The notes beneath the pieces were generated by a model. The model had not been told where the DNA came from and ran no database searches. It saw only the letters and a program-made list of their open reading frames with translations. The translations under genes and the position numbers were made by a program. DNA of 60,000 bases, from positions 15,564,001-15,624,000 of the forward strand of contig NC_088316.1 of NCBI RefSeq assembly GCF_910592395.1, in the 5' to 3' direction. Positions 56,201 to 60,000 of this stretch are shown here, in pieces; within the stretch, counting starts at the first letter, position 1; every line of letters starts with the position of its first letter. The stretch is from Lineus longissimus. Lineage: Eukaryota; Nemertea; Pilidiophora; Heteronemertea; Lineidae.

Positions 56201-57401
56201 TTGCAACTTTTTCATCTGTTAGGATTATGATAAATGATAAACTTCTACTCCATCATAGTCAGCGAGGACAACTTCATCAAGTTTGATAGTCAATTTTACA
56301 TGTGTATATTTACATTGGAAGGGTTATTTTCTGATGGATAGTCAGTCAAAGTCGAAGGCTGAGCTACACTAGTTAACACTCCCTGTGCTGTCTTCATCCA
56401 CTTTCTGGACAGGACAAGAACATCCTTAATTCTGGACAGTGGCTGGGGATTCAGGTAGTTGTACTAAATTTGGAGCTAAATGGATCAGCAAAAGACATGA
56501 CCGAGTGATTTCATGTTATGTGTATGTATGAACATGTATGTAGCTTGATTGAAAGAATAGTTTCAAAACTTAAAAATCATCCAAACAACAAATGTAATAA
56601 CATTGTGCCATTGTCTTCATTCTTGATAATCAATAACAAAAGGCTAGGCCTATTTTTTTTAAAAAAAGAAGTGGATGAACAGCAGATCAGAATCTTCCAC
56701 TTTTGTAAACAGAGCTATAAAAGGTCCATTTAAACCCCCCCCCCCCCCCCCGGAATTCCATCTCCACAGGTGCCGTTGGGCAATACTGGACCTTAAGTGG
56801 ATGAACAGCAGATCAGAATCTTCCACTTTTGTAAACAGAGCTATAAAAGGTCCATTTAAAGCCCCCCCCCCCCCAGAATTCCATCTCCACAGGTGCCCTT
56901 GGGCAATACTGGACCTATATTGCTAGAGACATCCATCATGTTTGTCTAGTACATGTAGTAAGTCACAGACACTTTTGCATCAGACTCTTTTTCTCGCCAT
57001 TCACAGCACCTGTCATACTATGTCACATAATGAAAAATCTGAACAATGACACCAATGCACCGACACTGAAACTAAAAACAGAGAAAGGCCTCAAACGAGG
57101 GGGTGTGGCAACGTATGTCAAAACAAAAGCTTTACACATTCTACTTCTTGAATCTTCTTGTTTTTGACTTCAATAATTCAGCTGAAAATAAACAATGTTT
57201 ACTGTAACAGAGTAAACACGACACAACTGTATCAAAACTCACCAGATTCAAAACAGTGTCCACAACATCATTATCTGCCACCTGCCCAACTTCAATCAAC
57301 CCAATCAAGAGCCCAAATTTCAGCTGTGAGTTGCCGGGCAAGTTCAGCACGTCTTCTACCGTTTTGACATCAGGAGATGCCTCTTCTTTTTCTTTAGACA
57401 T
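11156..57401 (-). CDS. NBEA: Neurobeachin/rugose/LRBA-like BEACH scaffold protein, 34 exons, 3' part missing
   Basis: This is the span of a large gene read on the minus strand. Neurobeachin-family proteins are cytosolic, membrane-associated scaffolds that anchor PKA and act in vesicle and receptor trafficking. I matched 34 exons to the family from memory of conserved segments. All introns are GT-AG, all phases agree, and the exon sum is 6609 nt (2203 codons). Exons, 5' to 3': 57401-57243, 31948-31844, 28291-28165, 27715-27615, 27286-27191, 26723-26602, 26440-26314, 26187-26068, 25720-25574, 25139-24942, 24308-24054, 23704-23552, 23330-23162, 23018-22876, 22726-22536, 21099-20909, 20790-20667, 20442-20250, 20028-19815, 19624-18778, 18566-18413, 18260-18080, 17907-17762, 17436-17329, 16159-15976, 15419-15264, 14476-14213, 14080-13895, 13786-13460, 13274-12966, 12741-12506, 12269-12103, 11806-11535, 11292-11156. 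Most of PH, BEACH and WD40 lie beyond the left edge. Invertebrates usually have one member, so NBEA versus LRBA is not decided here. Confidence 0.96.
11535..11806 (-). CDS. NBEA: Neurobeachin exon 33 (residues 2067-2157)
   Basis: [20 protein letters not shown], then [16 protein letters not shown], matching FWRLDYWEDDLRRRRRFVRN..GSTHAEALLKAAIEYG. A divergent Gln/Glu-rich linker follows. Ends in phase 1 with a split Gly. Confidence 0.96.
12103..12269 (-). CDS. NBEA: Neurobeachin exon 32 (residues 2012-2066)
   Basis: [20 protein letters not shown], then ARQRDHV and TNKHGAWG, matching vertebrate RREEEKMCDHLI...NKHGAWG. Two donors overlap (GTGTAAGT); phase requires the GTAAGT one, giving a split Val. 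Confidence 0.95.
12506..12741 (-). CDS. NBEA: Neurobeachin exon 31 (residues 1933-2011)
   Basis: [20 protein letters not shown], then [17 protein letters not shown] and [20 protein letters not shown]. This is one of the most conserved parts of the family before the PH domain. Ends EFE in phase 0. Confidence 0.97.
12966..13274 (-). CDS. NBEA: Neurobeachin exon 30 (residues 1830-1932)
   Basis: Begins in variable linker ([10 protein letters not shown]) and passes into the conserved block [20 protein letters not shown] then [20 protein letters not shown], matching vertebrate [37 protein letters not shown] (DUF1088-type region). Ends in phase 1. Confidence 0.96.
13460..13786 (-). CDS. NBEA: Neurobeachin exon 29, acidic linker (residues 1721-1829)
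   Basis: [17 protein letters not shown] and then Glu/Ala/Thr/Ser-rich sequence ending AQAEELDE. Low complexity, acidic, no recognised fold. TTTCAG acceptor, GTGAGT donor, phase 1 on both sides, so this exon and exons 26-28 could each be skipped without frame loss. Confidence 0.85.
13895..14080 (-). CDS. NBEA: Neurobeachin exon 28, acidic linker (residues 1659-1720)
   Basis: [20 protein letters not shown] and then repeated E/K/D runs ending DERPETVE. Open frame, TACAG acceptor, GTGAGA donor, phase 1 on both sides. No recognised domain. Confidence 0.82.
14213..14476 (-). CDS. NBEA: Neurobeachin exon 27, acidic linker (residues 1571-1658)
   Basis: Starts [20 protein letters not shown] and continues as a Glu-rich low-complexity stretch ending QVDAEEAE. 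Supported by an ACAG acceptor, GTAAAT donor, open frame and phase 1 on both sides. It is probably intrinsically disordered and lineage-variable. Confidence 0.82.
14477..15263. other. Neurobeachin intron 26 (0.79 kb)
   Basis: AT-rich intron between linker exons 26 and 27, with short A/T homopolymers. Nothing else is recognised. Confidence 0.7.
15264..15419 (-). CDS. NBEA: Neurobeachin exon 26, linker (residues 1519-1570)
   Basis: Encodes [20 protein letters not shown] followed by an Asp/Lys-rich stretch ending KIDDKK. I do not recognise it in vertebrate proteins. It is supported by GTGCAG acceptor, GTAAGT donor, an open frame and correct phase 1 on both sides. Confidence 0.8.
15568..15585 (-). 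CDS. NBEA: Candidate 18-nt cassette microexon of neurobeachin
   Basis: On the minus strand TTGCAG precedes, and GTGAGT follows, an 18-nt segment that adds VGGVILS (or, when skipped, a single Gly) between exons 25 and 26. Both inclusion and skipping keep the reading frame because the exons are joined in phase 1. No stop codon. No transcript evidence is available, so it remains a candidate. Confidence 0.45.
   Translation of the reverse strand, partial: SVVSF
15976..16159 (-). CDS. NBEA: Neurobeachin exon 25 (residues 1458-1518)
   Basis: [20 protein letters not shown] then [11 protein letters not shown], strongly conserved, with a hydrophobic stretch ([15 protein letters not shown]). It is followed by a divergent Ser/Pro/Arg-rich tail with repeated SPA/TP motifs, which looks disordered and phosphorylatable. 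Leaves in phase 1 at GTAGGT. Confidence 0.95.
16160..17328. other. Neurobeachin intron 24 (1.17 kb)
   Basis: AT-rich intron. It includes a short duplicated phrase (GGTACCATTAGTTTTCTTAC, then CGTACCATTAGTGTC) near 16805-16840; otherwise nothing is recognised. Confidence 0.7.
17329..17436 (-). CDS. NBEA: Neurobeachin exon 24 (residues 1422-1457)
   Basis: [20 protein letters not shown] then VVYRDV; vertebrate [26 protein letters not shown]. 36 codons, phase 0 on both sides. Confidence 0.96.
17762..17907 (-). CDS. NBEA: Neurobeachin exon 23 (residues 1373-1421)
   Basis: [14 protein letters not shown] matches vertebrate [14 protein letters not shown]. The remainder is a divergent Ser/Thr-rich stretch ending QPSSK. 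Enters in phase 1, leaves in phase 0. Confidence 0.94.
18080..18260 (-). CDS. NBEA: Neurobeachin exon 22 (residues 1313-1372)
   Basis: [20 protein letters not shown], then [20 protein letters not shown] and [11 protein letters not shown]. The [15 protein letters not shown] string is diagnostic. Ends in phase 1. Confidence 0.96.
18413..18566 (-). CDS. NBEA: Neurobeachin exon 21 (residues 1261-1312)
   Basis: [20 protein letters not shown], then [21 protein letters not shown] and AATSPN. Near-identical in pattern to vertebrate [50 protein letters not shown]. Ends in phase 0. Confidence 0.96.
18778..19624 (-). CDS. NBEA: Neurobeachin exon 20, linker with PKA-anchoring helix (residues 979-1260)
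   Basis: The longest exon (847 nt). It starts with a charged linker, contains the amphipathic helix [20 protein letters not shown] (residues about 1041-1060, a candidate PKA-RII docking helix), and then a Glu/Lys/Ala-rich low-complexity stretch. Its last third is conserved: [20 protein letters not shown] followed by [20 protein letters not shown], as in vertebrate [25 protein letters not shown]. Leaves in phase 2. Confidence 0.94.
19380..19439 (-). other. Candidate PKA RII-subunit binding (AKAP) helix in exon 20
   Basis: The 20-residue segment [20 protein letters not shown] has aliphatic residues spaced as in PKA-anchoring amphipathic helices (I, VV, IV, AV, V every three to four positions). 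Neurobeachin and Drosophila rugose are known AKAPs, with the RII site in this part of the linker. Position and pattern are seen; binding is inferred. Confidence 0.6.
19815..20028 (-). CDS. NBEA: Neurobeachin exon 19 (residues 908-978)
   Basis: [20 protein letters not shown] is the helix that ends the DUF4704-type block. Then comes a linker with STISGLQEE and [11 protein letters not shown], comparable to the STISGLSS and MEIREIEDL pieces of vertebrate NBEA. It leaves in phase 1. Confidence 0.93.
20250..20442 (-). CDS. NBEA: Neurobeachin exon 18 (residues 843-907)
   Basis: [20 protein letters not shown] then EEQRVTEMV...[17 protein letters not shown]. The SVWQDWxFS and GGWRVWxDTL strings are diagnostic. 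The donor GTTTGT is a weaker variant but correct in phase. Confidence 0.95.
20667..20790 (-). CDS. NBEA: Neurobeachin exon 17 (residues 802-842)
   Basis: [20 protein letters not shown], then [19 protein letters not shown]. Equivalent to vertebrate LKVVATLL...LMEVRRLFLSDMIKLFSNSRENRR. Ends in phase 2 with a split Arg. Confidence 0.95.
20909..21099 (-). CDS. NBEA: Neurobeachin exon 16 (residues 738-801)
   Basis: [20 protein letters not shown] then [12 protein letters not shown] and [13 protein letters not shown]. The string LGERLM/TYNTLYE/HPEPDS is conserved across the family. Ends in phase 1 with a split Met. Confidence 0.95.
21100..22535. other. Neurobeachin intron 15 (1.44 kb)
   Basis: AT-rich intron between exons 15 and 16. 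I see no exon, repeat array or structured element in it. Confidence 0.7.
22536..22726 (-). CDS. NBEA: Neurobeachin exon 15 (residues 675-737)
   Basis: [20 protein letters not shown] then [20 protein letters not shown]. Equivalent to vertebrate [26 protein letters not shown]. Leaves in phase 2; the split Lys is completed by the next exon. Confidence 0.95.
22876..23018 (-). CDS. NBEA: Neurobeachin exon 14 (residues 627-674)
   Basis: GPRPSREE...[17 protein letters not shown] then [16 protein letters not shown]. It follows exon 13 to give the family string KGxDGPRPS. Ends in phase 0 after the MHE of the TMHEDEN motif. Confidence 0.96.
23162..23330 (-). CDS. NBEA: Neurobeachin exon 13 (residues 571-626)
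   Basis: [14 protein letters not shown]...[21 protein letters not shown]: the IRRV..VLQ.MH.LKYYYW block is diagnostic of NBEA/LRBA. Ends PKGV plus a split Asp codon (phase 1). Confidence 0.96.
23552..23704 (-). CDS. NBEA: Neurobeachin exon 12 (residues 520-570)
   Basis: [17 protein letters not shown] and the conserved [13 protein letters not shown] segment. 51 codons, phase 0 on both sides, GTAAGT donor. Confidence 0.95.
24054..24308 (-). CDS. NBEA: Neurobeachin exon 11 (residues 435-519)
   Basis: [20 protein letters not shown] followed by [11 protein letters not shown], then a variable acidic stretch, then [13 protein letters not shown]. This is the beginning of the conserved DUF4704-type helical region. 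Phase 0 on both sides. Confidence 0.95.
24781..24898. repeat. Long intronic hairpin (34-nt inverted arms)
   Basis: Lies between neurobeachin exons 10 and 11. The left arm (24781-24814) and right arm (24865-24898) are reverse complements with two mismatches; the loop is 50 nt. The left arm begins GGGTGATATGAATAAAGACC. It could be a foldback MITE remnant or a structured RNA element. No target duplication was identified. Confidence 0.75.
24942..25139 (-). CDS. NBEA: Neurobeachin exon 10 (residues 369-434)
   Basis: Contains [17 protein letters not shown] and the signature [12 protein letters not shown]...[11 protein letters not shown]. It links the lectin-like domain to the following helical (DUF4704-type) region. 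Phase 0 on both sides; donor GTAAAT. Confidence 0.95.
25401..25520. repeat. Dispersed repeat, copy A (related to 41716-41840)
   Basis: AGAGTCCGTTGACTATATTA then TGTAGGGGTAGCAAGTGCAC is clearly similar to the sequence at 41716-41840 (AGTCCATTTACTATGTTCTT, TGTAGGGGTGGCAAGTGCAC). It lies in the intron between exons 9 and 10. Ends not defined. Confidence 0.55.
25574..25720 (-). CDS. NBEA: Neurobeachin exon 9, end of ConA-like domain (residues 320-368)
   Basis: [10 protein letters not shown]...[19 protein letters not shown] and HQLGPGYK match the last strands of the lectin-like domain, including the HQLGPGYK signature. Phase 0 on both sides. Confidence 0.95.
26068..26187 (-). CDS. NBEA: Neurobeachin exon 8, ConA-like domain (residues 280-319)
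   Basis: [20 protein letters not shown] followed by YVDGALVS; same as the vertebrate [28 protein letters not shown] strand pair. It is flanked by a TTCCAG acceptor and a GTAAGT donor, phase 0 on both sides. Confidence 0.95.
26314..26440 (-). CDS. NBEA: Neurobeachin exon 7, ConA-like domain (residues 237-279)
   Basis: Encodes [20 protein letters not shown] and later [13 protein letters not shown], both clear family signatures of the lectin-like domain. Ends PRK at GTGAGT in phase 0. Confidence 0.95.
26602..26723 (-). CDS. NBEA: Neurobeachin exon 6, start of ConA-like domain (residues 197-236)
   Basis: AIALPPI...[16 protein letters not shown] opens the concanavalin A-like lectin/glucanase fold (vertebrate: PYQNGFTLNTWFRMDP). 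It ends with KPYLY plus a split Cys codon completed by exon 7. Confidence 0.95.
27191..27286 (-). CDS. NBEA: Neurobeachin exon 5 (residues 165-196)
   Basis: Encodes [20 protein letters not shown] followed by [12 protein letters not shown]. The [17 protein letters not shown] string is a strong family signature just before the lectin-like domain. It starts and ends in phase 0. Confidence 0.96.
27615..27715 (-). CDS. NBEA: Neurobeachin exon 4 (residues 131-164)
   Basis: Encodes [20 protein letters not shown] and then a helix ending RNGKW, nearly identical to the family motif [15 protein letters not shown]. Enters in phase 1 and leaves in phase 0. Confidence 0.95.
28165..28291 (-). CDS. NBEA: Neurobeachin exon 3 (residues 89-130)
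   Basis: Starts [17 protein letters not shown], equivalent to AEIWSMFTAILRKSVRN of vertebrate neurobeachin, and is part of the N-terminal armadillo-like helical region. It ends in phase 1 at GTCAGT. Confidence 0.95.
28292..31843. other. Neurobeachin intron 2 (3.55 kb)
   Basis: Non-coding. It holds the 585-bp palindrome-rich MITE (30321-30905). No other exon-like segment is convincing. Confidence 0.7.
30321..30905. mobile_element. MITE-like element with 14-nt terminal inverted repeats and AGTCCGGACT palindromes
   Basis: Located in neurobeachin intron 2. Left end GGTTCCACTACAGG (30321) is the reverse complement of the right end (30892-30905). The 585-bp interior repeats the palindrome AGTCCGGACT near both ends and the variants GTCCGGATTA and AGTGCGGA. 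No transposase ORF and no clear target duplication. Superfamily not assigned. Confidence 0.7.
31844..31948 (-). CDS. NBEA: Neurobeachin exon 2 (residues 54-88)
   Basis: Encodes [20 protein letters not shown] and then a helix ending HCTPKLQ. It matches the vertebrate FDLEMNFIIQDAESI segment closely. It starts and ends in phase 0, with CAG acceptor and GTAAGA donor. The intron before it is about 25.3 kb. Confidence 0.95.
40388..40472. repeat. Short minisatellite, TCAAGGTCATAGCCACCAT units
   Basis: Three units of about 23-24 bp (starting near 40389, 40412 and 40435) and a fourth diverged one (CATGGTCACAGCC), in neurobeachin intron 1. Confidence 0.8.
41000..41027. repeat. (ATG)n microsatellite
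   Basis: Nine consecutive GAT/ATG triplets in neurobeachin intron 1. Confidence 0.85.
41716..41840. repeat. Dispersed repeat, copy B
   Basis: Counterpart of the repeat at 25401-25520, same orientation; shares TTTACTATG-like and GGCAAGTGCACATAC strings. No terminal structure was seen. Confidence 0.55.
43932..44107. mobile_element. TA-flanked MITE, CAGTRGAACCTC family, copy 1
   Basis: A 172-bp element (43934-44105) between TA dinucleotides, with ends CAGTAGAACCTC and GAGGTTCCACTG. It contains several copies of CCTCTCTATTAAGGACA and the inner string TTTGACCTCTCTAATCAGGA. TA flanks suggest the Tc1/mariner superfamily. Two degenerate relatives occur at 47103 and 59719. Confidence 0.8.
47103..47263. 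mobile_element. Same MITE family, degenerate copy 2
   Basis: Shares the internal string TTTGACCTCTCTAATCAGGA, the CACCTCTCTATTTTAAGGAC segment and the terminal GAGAGGTTCTATAC with copy 1. The left end is eroded (GAACTTTCCCTTATCGAACA). Confidence 0.75.
47871..48098 (+). CDS. Candidate coding exon with basic, Ser-rich protein (76 codons), gene unknown
   Basis: Plus strand, inside neurobeachin intron 1. From the ATG at 47871 (A at -3) the frame reads [20 protein letters not shown] and ends [12 protein letters not shown] at a GTGAGT donor in phase 0. The frame is also open upstream to another ATG at 47793. Sequence is Ser/Pro/Lys/Arg-rich with RRW motifs, and CpG-rich compared with flanks, unlike random intronic ORFs. 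I do not recognise a family. It could be a first exon of a nested gene or a distant alternative first exon of the septin, whose exon 2 accepts phase 0. Confidence 0.4.
49340..49460. repeat. Degenerate units related to the 29-bp minisatellite
   Basis: Four diverged units (GTGTTGTACAAGAACAGTAC, GTGTTGTACATGAACAGATC and relatives) with irregular spacing, likely decayed copies of the adjacent array. Confidence 0.7.
49567..49701. repeat. 29-bp minisatellite, about 4.6 units
   Basis: Units beginning GTGTTGTACATGAATGGTAC start at 49567, 49596, 49625, 49654 and 49683, nearly identical (one G to A in the third). Diverged relatives with TTGTACAAGAACRGTACTG occur at 49345-49455, so the array has an older flank. 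Each unit contains TGTACA-type palindromes. Confidence 0.9.
54744..54779 (+). CDS. Candidate alternative first coding exon ([12 protein letters not shown]), possibly of the septin
   Basis: On the plus strand, inside neurobeachin intron 1, an ATG opens 12 codons ending exactly at a GTAAGA donor in phase 0. The septin exon 2 at 58891 is entered in phase 0, so splicing would give ...VPRE-RPPVGAP. The DNA around it (54600-54690) is rich in CpG for this intron, with a CRE-like TGACGTCG near 54611. The frame is also open upstream of the ATG (from 54600), so it may instead be an internal exon of an unknown gene. Confidence 0.35.
56671..56917. repeat. 126-bp tandem duplication with poly-C tracts
   Basis: GTGGATGAACAGCAGATCAG starts at 56671 and again at 56797. 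The two units are nearly identical and differ mainly in the C tract (C17 at 56735-56751, C13 at 56862-56874). It is 320 bp upstream (on the septin side: inside neurobeachin intron 1) of the exon 1 donor. Confidence 0.9.
57243..57401 (-). CDS. NBEA: Neurobeachin exon 1 (start codon, residues 1-53)
   Basis: First coding exon, beginning [10 protein letters not shown] and ending in DTVLNL at a GTGAGT donor in phase 0. An in-frame TAG lies two codons upstream of the ATG, so the start is fixed for this exon. The segment [15 protein letters not shown] is the conserved N-terminal helix of the family (KFAVLIGLIQVGEV in vertebrate NBEA). The poly-Gly stretch seen before it in mammals is absent. Confidence 0.95.
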
Positions 57402-57809
57402 TTTCTATGTTTTCACCAGAACATGCACTGGTAAAATCAAGTATTTACTTCCACTGCAGAATGTAATTCCAGGTGAAAATATTTCAGCGAAACAAAAAAT
57501 TTTATCACTCGTCCGCCATGATGGCTTGGTAGGACGACGGAGTGACGTACACGAGCGCCTACCATTGGTGGATATTTGCCCTTGCCAATTTAAAACTGCA
57601 TTTAAAAATTCACACCAAGTGTTCTCTTGAACTAAAGTACTCTAGGTCCGTATTCTATTGATTTTATTGGCAGGTTCGTGATTTTATCGTAGATCGTAGA
57701 TAATTTACAGTGTGGGACCGGAGTAAATCTTTGACTTCCGCTTTTCCACTTCCGCCATTTCTGATTTTCTGTGACAAAACTTATGAATAATTAATTCTAC
57801 ACTCCCAAA
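57402..57809. promoter_or_regulatory. Shared head-to-head promoter region of neurobeachin and septin
   Basis: The 408 bp between the two start codons must hold both 5' UTRs and core promoters. Seen on the plus strand: two ETS-type sites ACTTCCG (57734-57740, 57748-57754), YY1-like CCGCCAT at 57752 and at 57513, a CRE-like TGACGTAC at 57543, and two opposed CCAAT boxes (ATTGG 57564-57568, CCAAT 57585-57589). No TATA box is obvious. ETS, YY1 and NF-Y sites are typical of bidirectional housekeeping promoters; actual use is inferred. Confidence 0.7.
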
Positions 57810-57872
57810 ATGGAAATTCCTGCTGGACAAAAGCTCAAAATGGCCGCTGGAGCAGAACTACAGAGAGCACCG
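57810..57872 (+). CDS. Septin exon 1 (residues 1-21)
   Basis: Encodes [20 protein letters not shown] plus Pro, ending at GTAAGA in phase 0. An in-frame TAA lies five codons upstream of the ATG. A second in-frame ATG at 57840 (AAAATGGCC) has an equally good start context and would give a protein ten residues shorter. Confidence 0.88.
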
Positions 57873-60000
57873 GTAAGATTAGACACCGAATTTATACAGA
57901 AATGGGCTTCAGGTCATGATTAAACTGGTCTCAAAAGTGAGGGGTGCTGCTGAATATTTGGTCAAGTGTTCTAAAAATAGATTTTTGCCATCTCAGATTT
58001 GGCAAGAAGAAGCCAGCCATCTTCATTTCTATCTGTCAGTGTCATTTCCTCGTTTCGTTTTTGTACTGTGTACAGTAACATTTATCAGTACACATTGTCA
58101 GTGTAGGCTACACATGCATGTATCAATACTAGTGATAGATGAGGATTAGAAATTGAAGGTGGATGATGTGGACATTGATGAGACGATGAGTCACCACCGA
58201 GACGCGAGAGTATTTCTATCTTTTTCAGAAAGCCCGAGGCGAAAGGAAGCTCAATTATTATACAAAAAAGGCTTTCTTATCATCTTCCTTGGAACCTGAA
58301 AAGAATGAGATTAATTGAATCTTGCTTTATAATCATTGTTCAGTATCTCCTTGCCTATTTTCATTCAAGTTTCATCAAAACATAATTTGTACGTAAGAAA
58401 CATAAGGCATTGTATAAGAATTTCAGTTAATCTTTTTCTGACTTTCATCACTGTATGAGTCACGTGATTTCATTCTCATCTAATGATTCGTAAAACAAAG
58501 GTCTGCTCATGAGGAGCAGAGGAAAACCATATGGTCTGTTGATGAGTCATTGATGCAACTGTTTCATATCCTGAACATGATGAGTTCATTGTACAGACTA
58601 CATAAACATTCTAGCCATGCTAAACTTTGGTTGTAAGTAAAGTCCATAATTTCTATGTTGTGAACTTCTTCGTCAAGTGGAGTAGTAATTGAAAAAGAAC
58701 CAATAGTTCCAAGAAACTTAAGGGTTCAGGGTAAAAAAAGTGTTCTGCATGATGATGAGACAATTGATCAATTTGTGGCCCTACAGATCAGCCAGCCTCC
58801 CTCTCAGCCAGTAGAGACTTATCATCTAACGACGATTTTGAATGGCTTCTCCTCCTGCATGCTTCAAATTTGCTGCTTTTGTACTTTTAGAGACCACCAG
58901 TTGGCGCTCCGAAGCAGGAGAAGTCAGCCGGAGCCAGGTCCTGCAACCTGACTGGCCATGTTGGGTTTGACAGCCTCCCAGATCAGCTGGTCAACAAATC
59001 TGTCTCACAAGGATTCAGCTTCAATGTTCTGTGTGTTGGTAAGTAAACTGAAGTTCTTCTCTTGTCAGACTGCTCTTGTCCTATCCCAAGGTTTCCATGT
59101 CATATGTCTATATTTCTCTTGAGACCATTACTGAGCACTATGACCATGCATGACCACTCAGTCTTGACATGTGTGTGCTTGAGTCACACTCTTGCCATTT
59201 AAATGATGACCCATTAGGCATTAGTACTAGGCCTACAGTTGAGCAATTAATTGTTACTACTGTTTTTGCCTAAAATACACTTGTTTTGTAATATATCATA
59301 CATGACTTTGGTTGTGGCTATGGCCTCCTTTCTGGCCATTGGATTTGAAGCTGTACAATTTTAAGCAAAACAAACACTCCTGTAACAGCCTCAATGCTCA
59401 AGCTTGTCGAGGTGGACTGTGTTACTTGGGTTTCCCTTACCTGTGCTATGGCACAGGTAAACGATTGATCGACATTGGATCTGCATGAGTCAAAGTTGAC
59501 TTTAGTGCCAATGTTTTCTTTGCAGATCCATGTGTCAGCCAGTAGAGTAGAGATCTTCAGTTATACATGTAGAATCATTTCTTTCCATGTTTTGCCAGTG
59601 CCCATTGAAGGGAGAAGCCTTTGCCAATTTGACTATAACTTTGAAAACAATAGGCTGTTTTACCTCTAGAACAAAAAGAAGTTGGGTGTAAGCCTATTTG
59701 CTTAGCATGATTGTTGCACAGTGGAACCTCCTCCATAGTGGACACCACTCTATTAAGGTCACCCTCTTTATTCAGGATTCTACTTTTGATCCCATACTGT
59801 ATTGGTTGTCTCCATTCAATTTGACCTCTCTAATCAGGACAGTCCCTCTCTAGTGAGGACAGCACTTGTCAGTTCCAAGGGTGTCCTAATAGTGAGGTTT
59901 TTTAGTACTGTTGCATCCTGTGTGTGATATTGCCTCTGTAAATGTCTGTTTGATGTTTCCACTTCCAGGTGAGACTGGGATTGGCAAGTCTACATTGATG
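57810..60000 (+). CDS. Group II septin (SEPT6/8/10/11-like), 5' part only
   Basis: Septins are GTP-binding proteins that assemble into hetero-oligomeric filaments at the cell cortex and cytokinetic ring. Coding exons: 57810-57872, 58891-59038 and 59969 onward, running off the right edge. The segment [20 protein letters not shown] is the group II N-terminal signature, and exon 3 opens the G domain with the P-loop GETGIGKST. All junctions are GT-AG with matching phase. The remaining G domain and C-terminal coiled coil lie outside the window. The exact paralogue cannot be told from 75 residues. Confidence 0.95.
57873..58890. other. Septin intron 1 (1.0 kb)
   Basis: Intron between septin exons 1 and 2 with GTAAGA donor and TTTTAG acceptor. 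No further exon is evident. Confidence 0.8.
58891..59038 (+). CDS. Septin exon 2 (residues 22-70)
   Basis: Acceptor TTTTAG, then [19 protein letters not shown], then the conserved group II sequence from [14 protein letters not shown] to FSFNVLCV. It enters in phase 0 and leaves in phase 1 at GTAAGT. Confidence 0.95.
59719..59910. mobile_element. Same MITE family, degenerate copy 3 (septin intron 2)
   Basis: Left end CAGTGGAACCTC is intact. The inner TTTGACCTCTCTAATCAGGA is identical to the other copies. The right end is eroded to GAGGTTTTTTAGTACTG. It lies about 60 bp before septin exon 3. Confidence 0.75.
59969..60000 (+). CDS. Septin exon 3, partial (P-loop)
   Basis: After a TTCCAG acceptor the exon encodes [11 protein letters not shown], the nucleotide-binding P-loop (G1) of septins. 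It is cut by the window edge. Confidence 0.95.

Larger units (their letters stand above)
31949..57242. other. Neurobeachin intron 1 (25.3 kb)
   Basis: A very long, AT-rich first intron. It contains the two plus-strand exon candidates (47871 and 54744), MITE copies at 43932 and 47103, minisatellites at 40388 and 49567, the 126-bp duplication at 56671, and an exon-like minus-strand segment at 32157-32357. Remaining stretches (e.g. 33000-40300, 42000-43900, 50000-54500) show nothing I can support as a gene. Confidence 0.7.

Noticed and set aside
56675-56926. Plus-strand ORF with repeated [16 protein letters not shown] and proline runs
   Set aside because: It is a translation of the 126-bp tandem duplication and its poly-C tracts.

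Overview
This is eukaryotic (metazoan) DNA. Genes are split by canonical GT-AG introns, intergenic and intronic DNA is AT-rich, and several short DNA-transposon-like repeats sit in the introns. The proteins are animal-type. The overall look (long introns, TA- and TTAA-flanked MITEs, minisatellites) fits a marine invertebrate such as a lophotrochozoan or a non-vertebrate deuterostome, but the sequence alone does not fix the phylum.

Most of the window (about 11156 to 57401, minus strand) is one gene, the neurobeachin/rugose/LRBA orthologue, a very large BEACH-domain scaffold. I could place 34 coding exons by similarity to the family as I know it. Every junction has canonical GT-AG ends and compatible phase, and together they give 6609 nt (2203 codons) without a frame break. 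They cover the N-terminus, the armadillo-like and concanavalin A-like regions, the DUF4704-type region, a candidate PKA-RII-binding helix, a long acidic low-complexity linker, the conserved block before the PH-BEACH module, and the first strands of the PH domain. The rest of PH, the BEACH domain and the WD40 repeats are not in the window; the last intron runs off the left edge (more than 11 kb).

The first neurobeachin intron is about 25 kb (31949 to 57242) and holds most of the repeats. It also contains two plus-strand exon-like segments (47871-48098 and 54744-54779) that both end in phase 0 at a donor site.

At the right edge a group II septin gene (SEPT6/8/10/11 type) starts on the plus strand, head-to-head with neurobeachin and only 408 bp from its start codon. 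Two full coding exons and the beginning of the third (with the P-loop GETGIGKST) are seen. The shared 408 bp has two ETS-type sites, YY1-like sites, CCAAT boxes and a CRE-like site, as in bidirectional housekeeping promoters.

The left 8.4 kb stands apart: by hand count its CpG density is about 43-55 per kb, against about 13-20 per kb elsewhere, and I find no convincing gene in it. No prokaryote-type system, CRISPR array, rRNA or convincing tRNA was seen.
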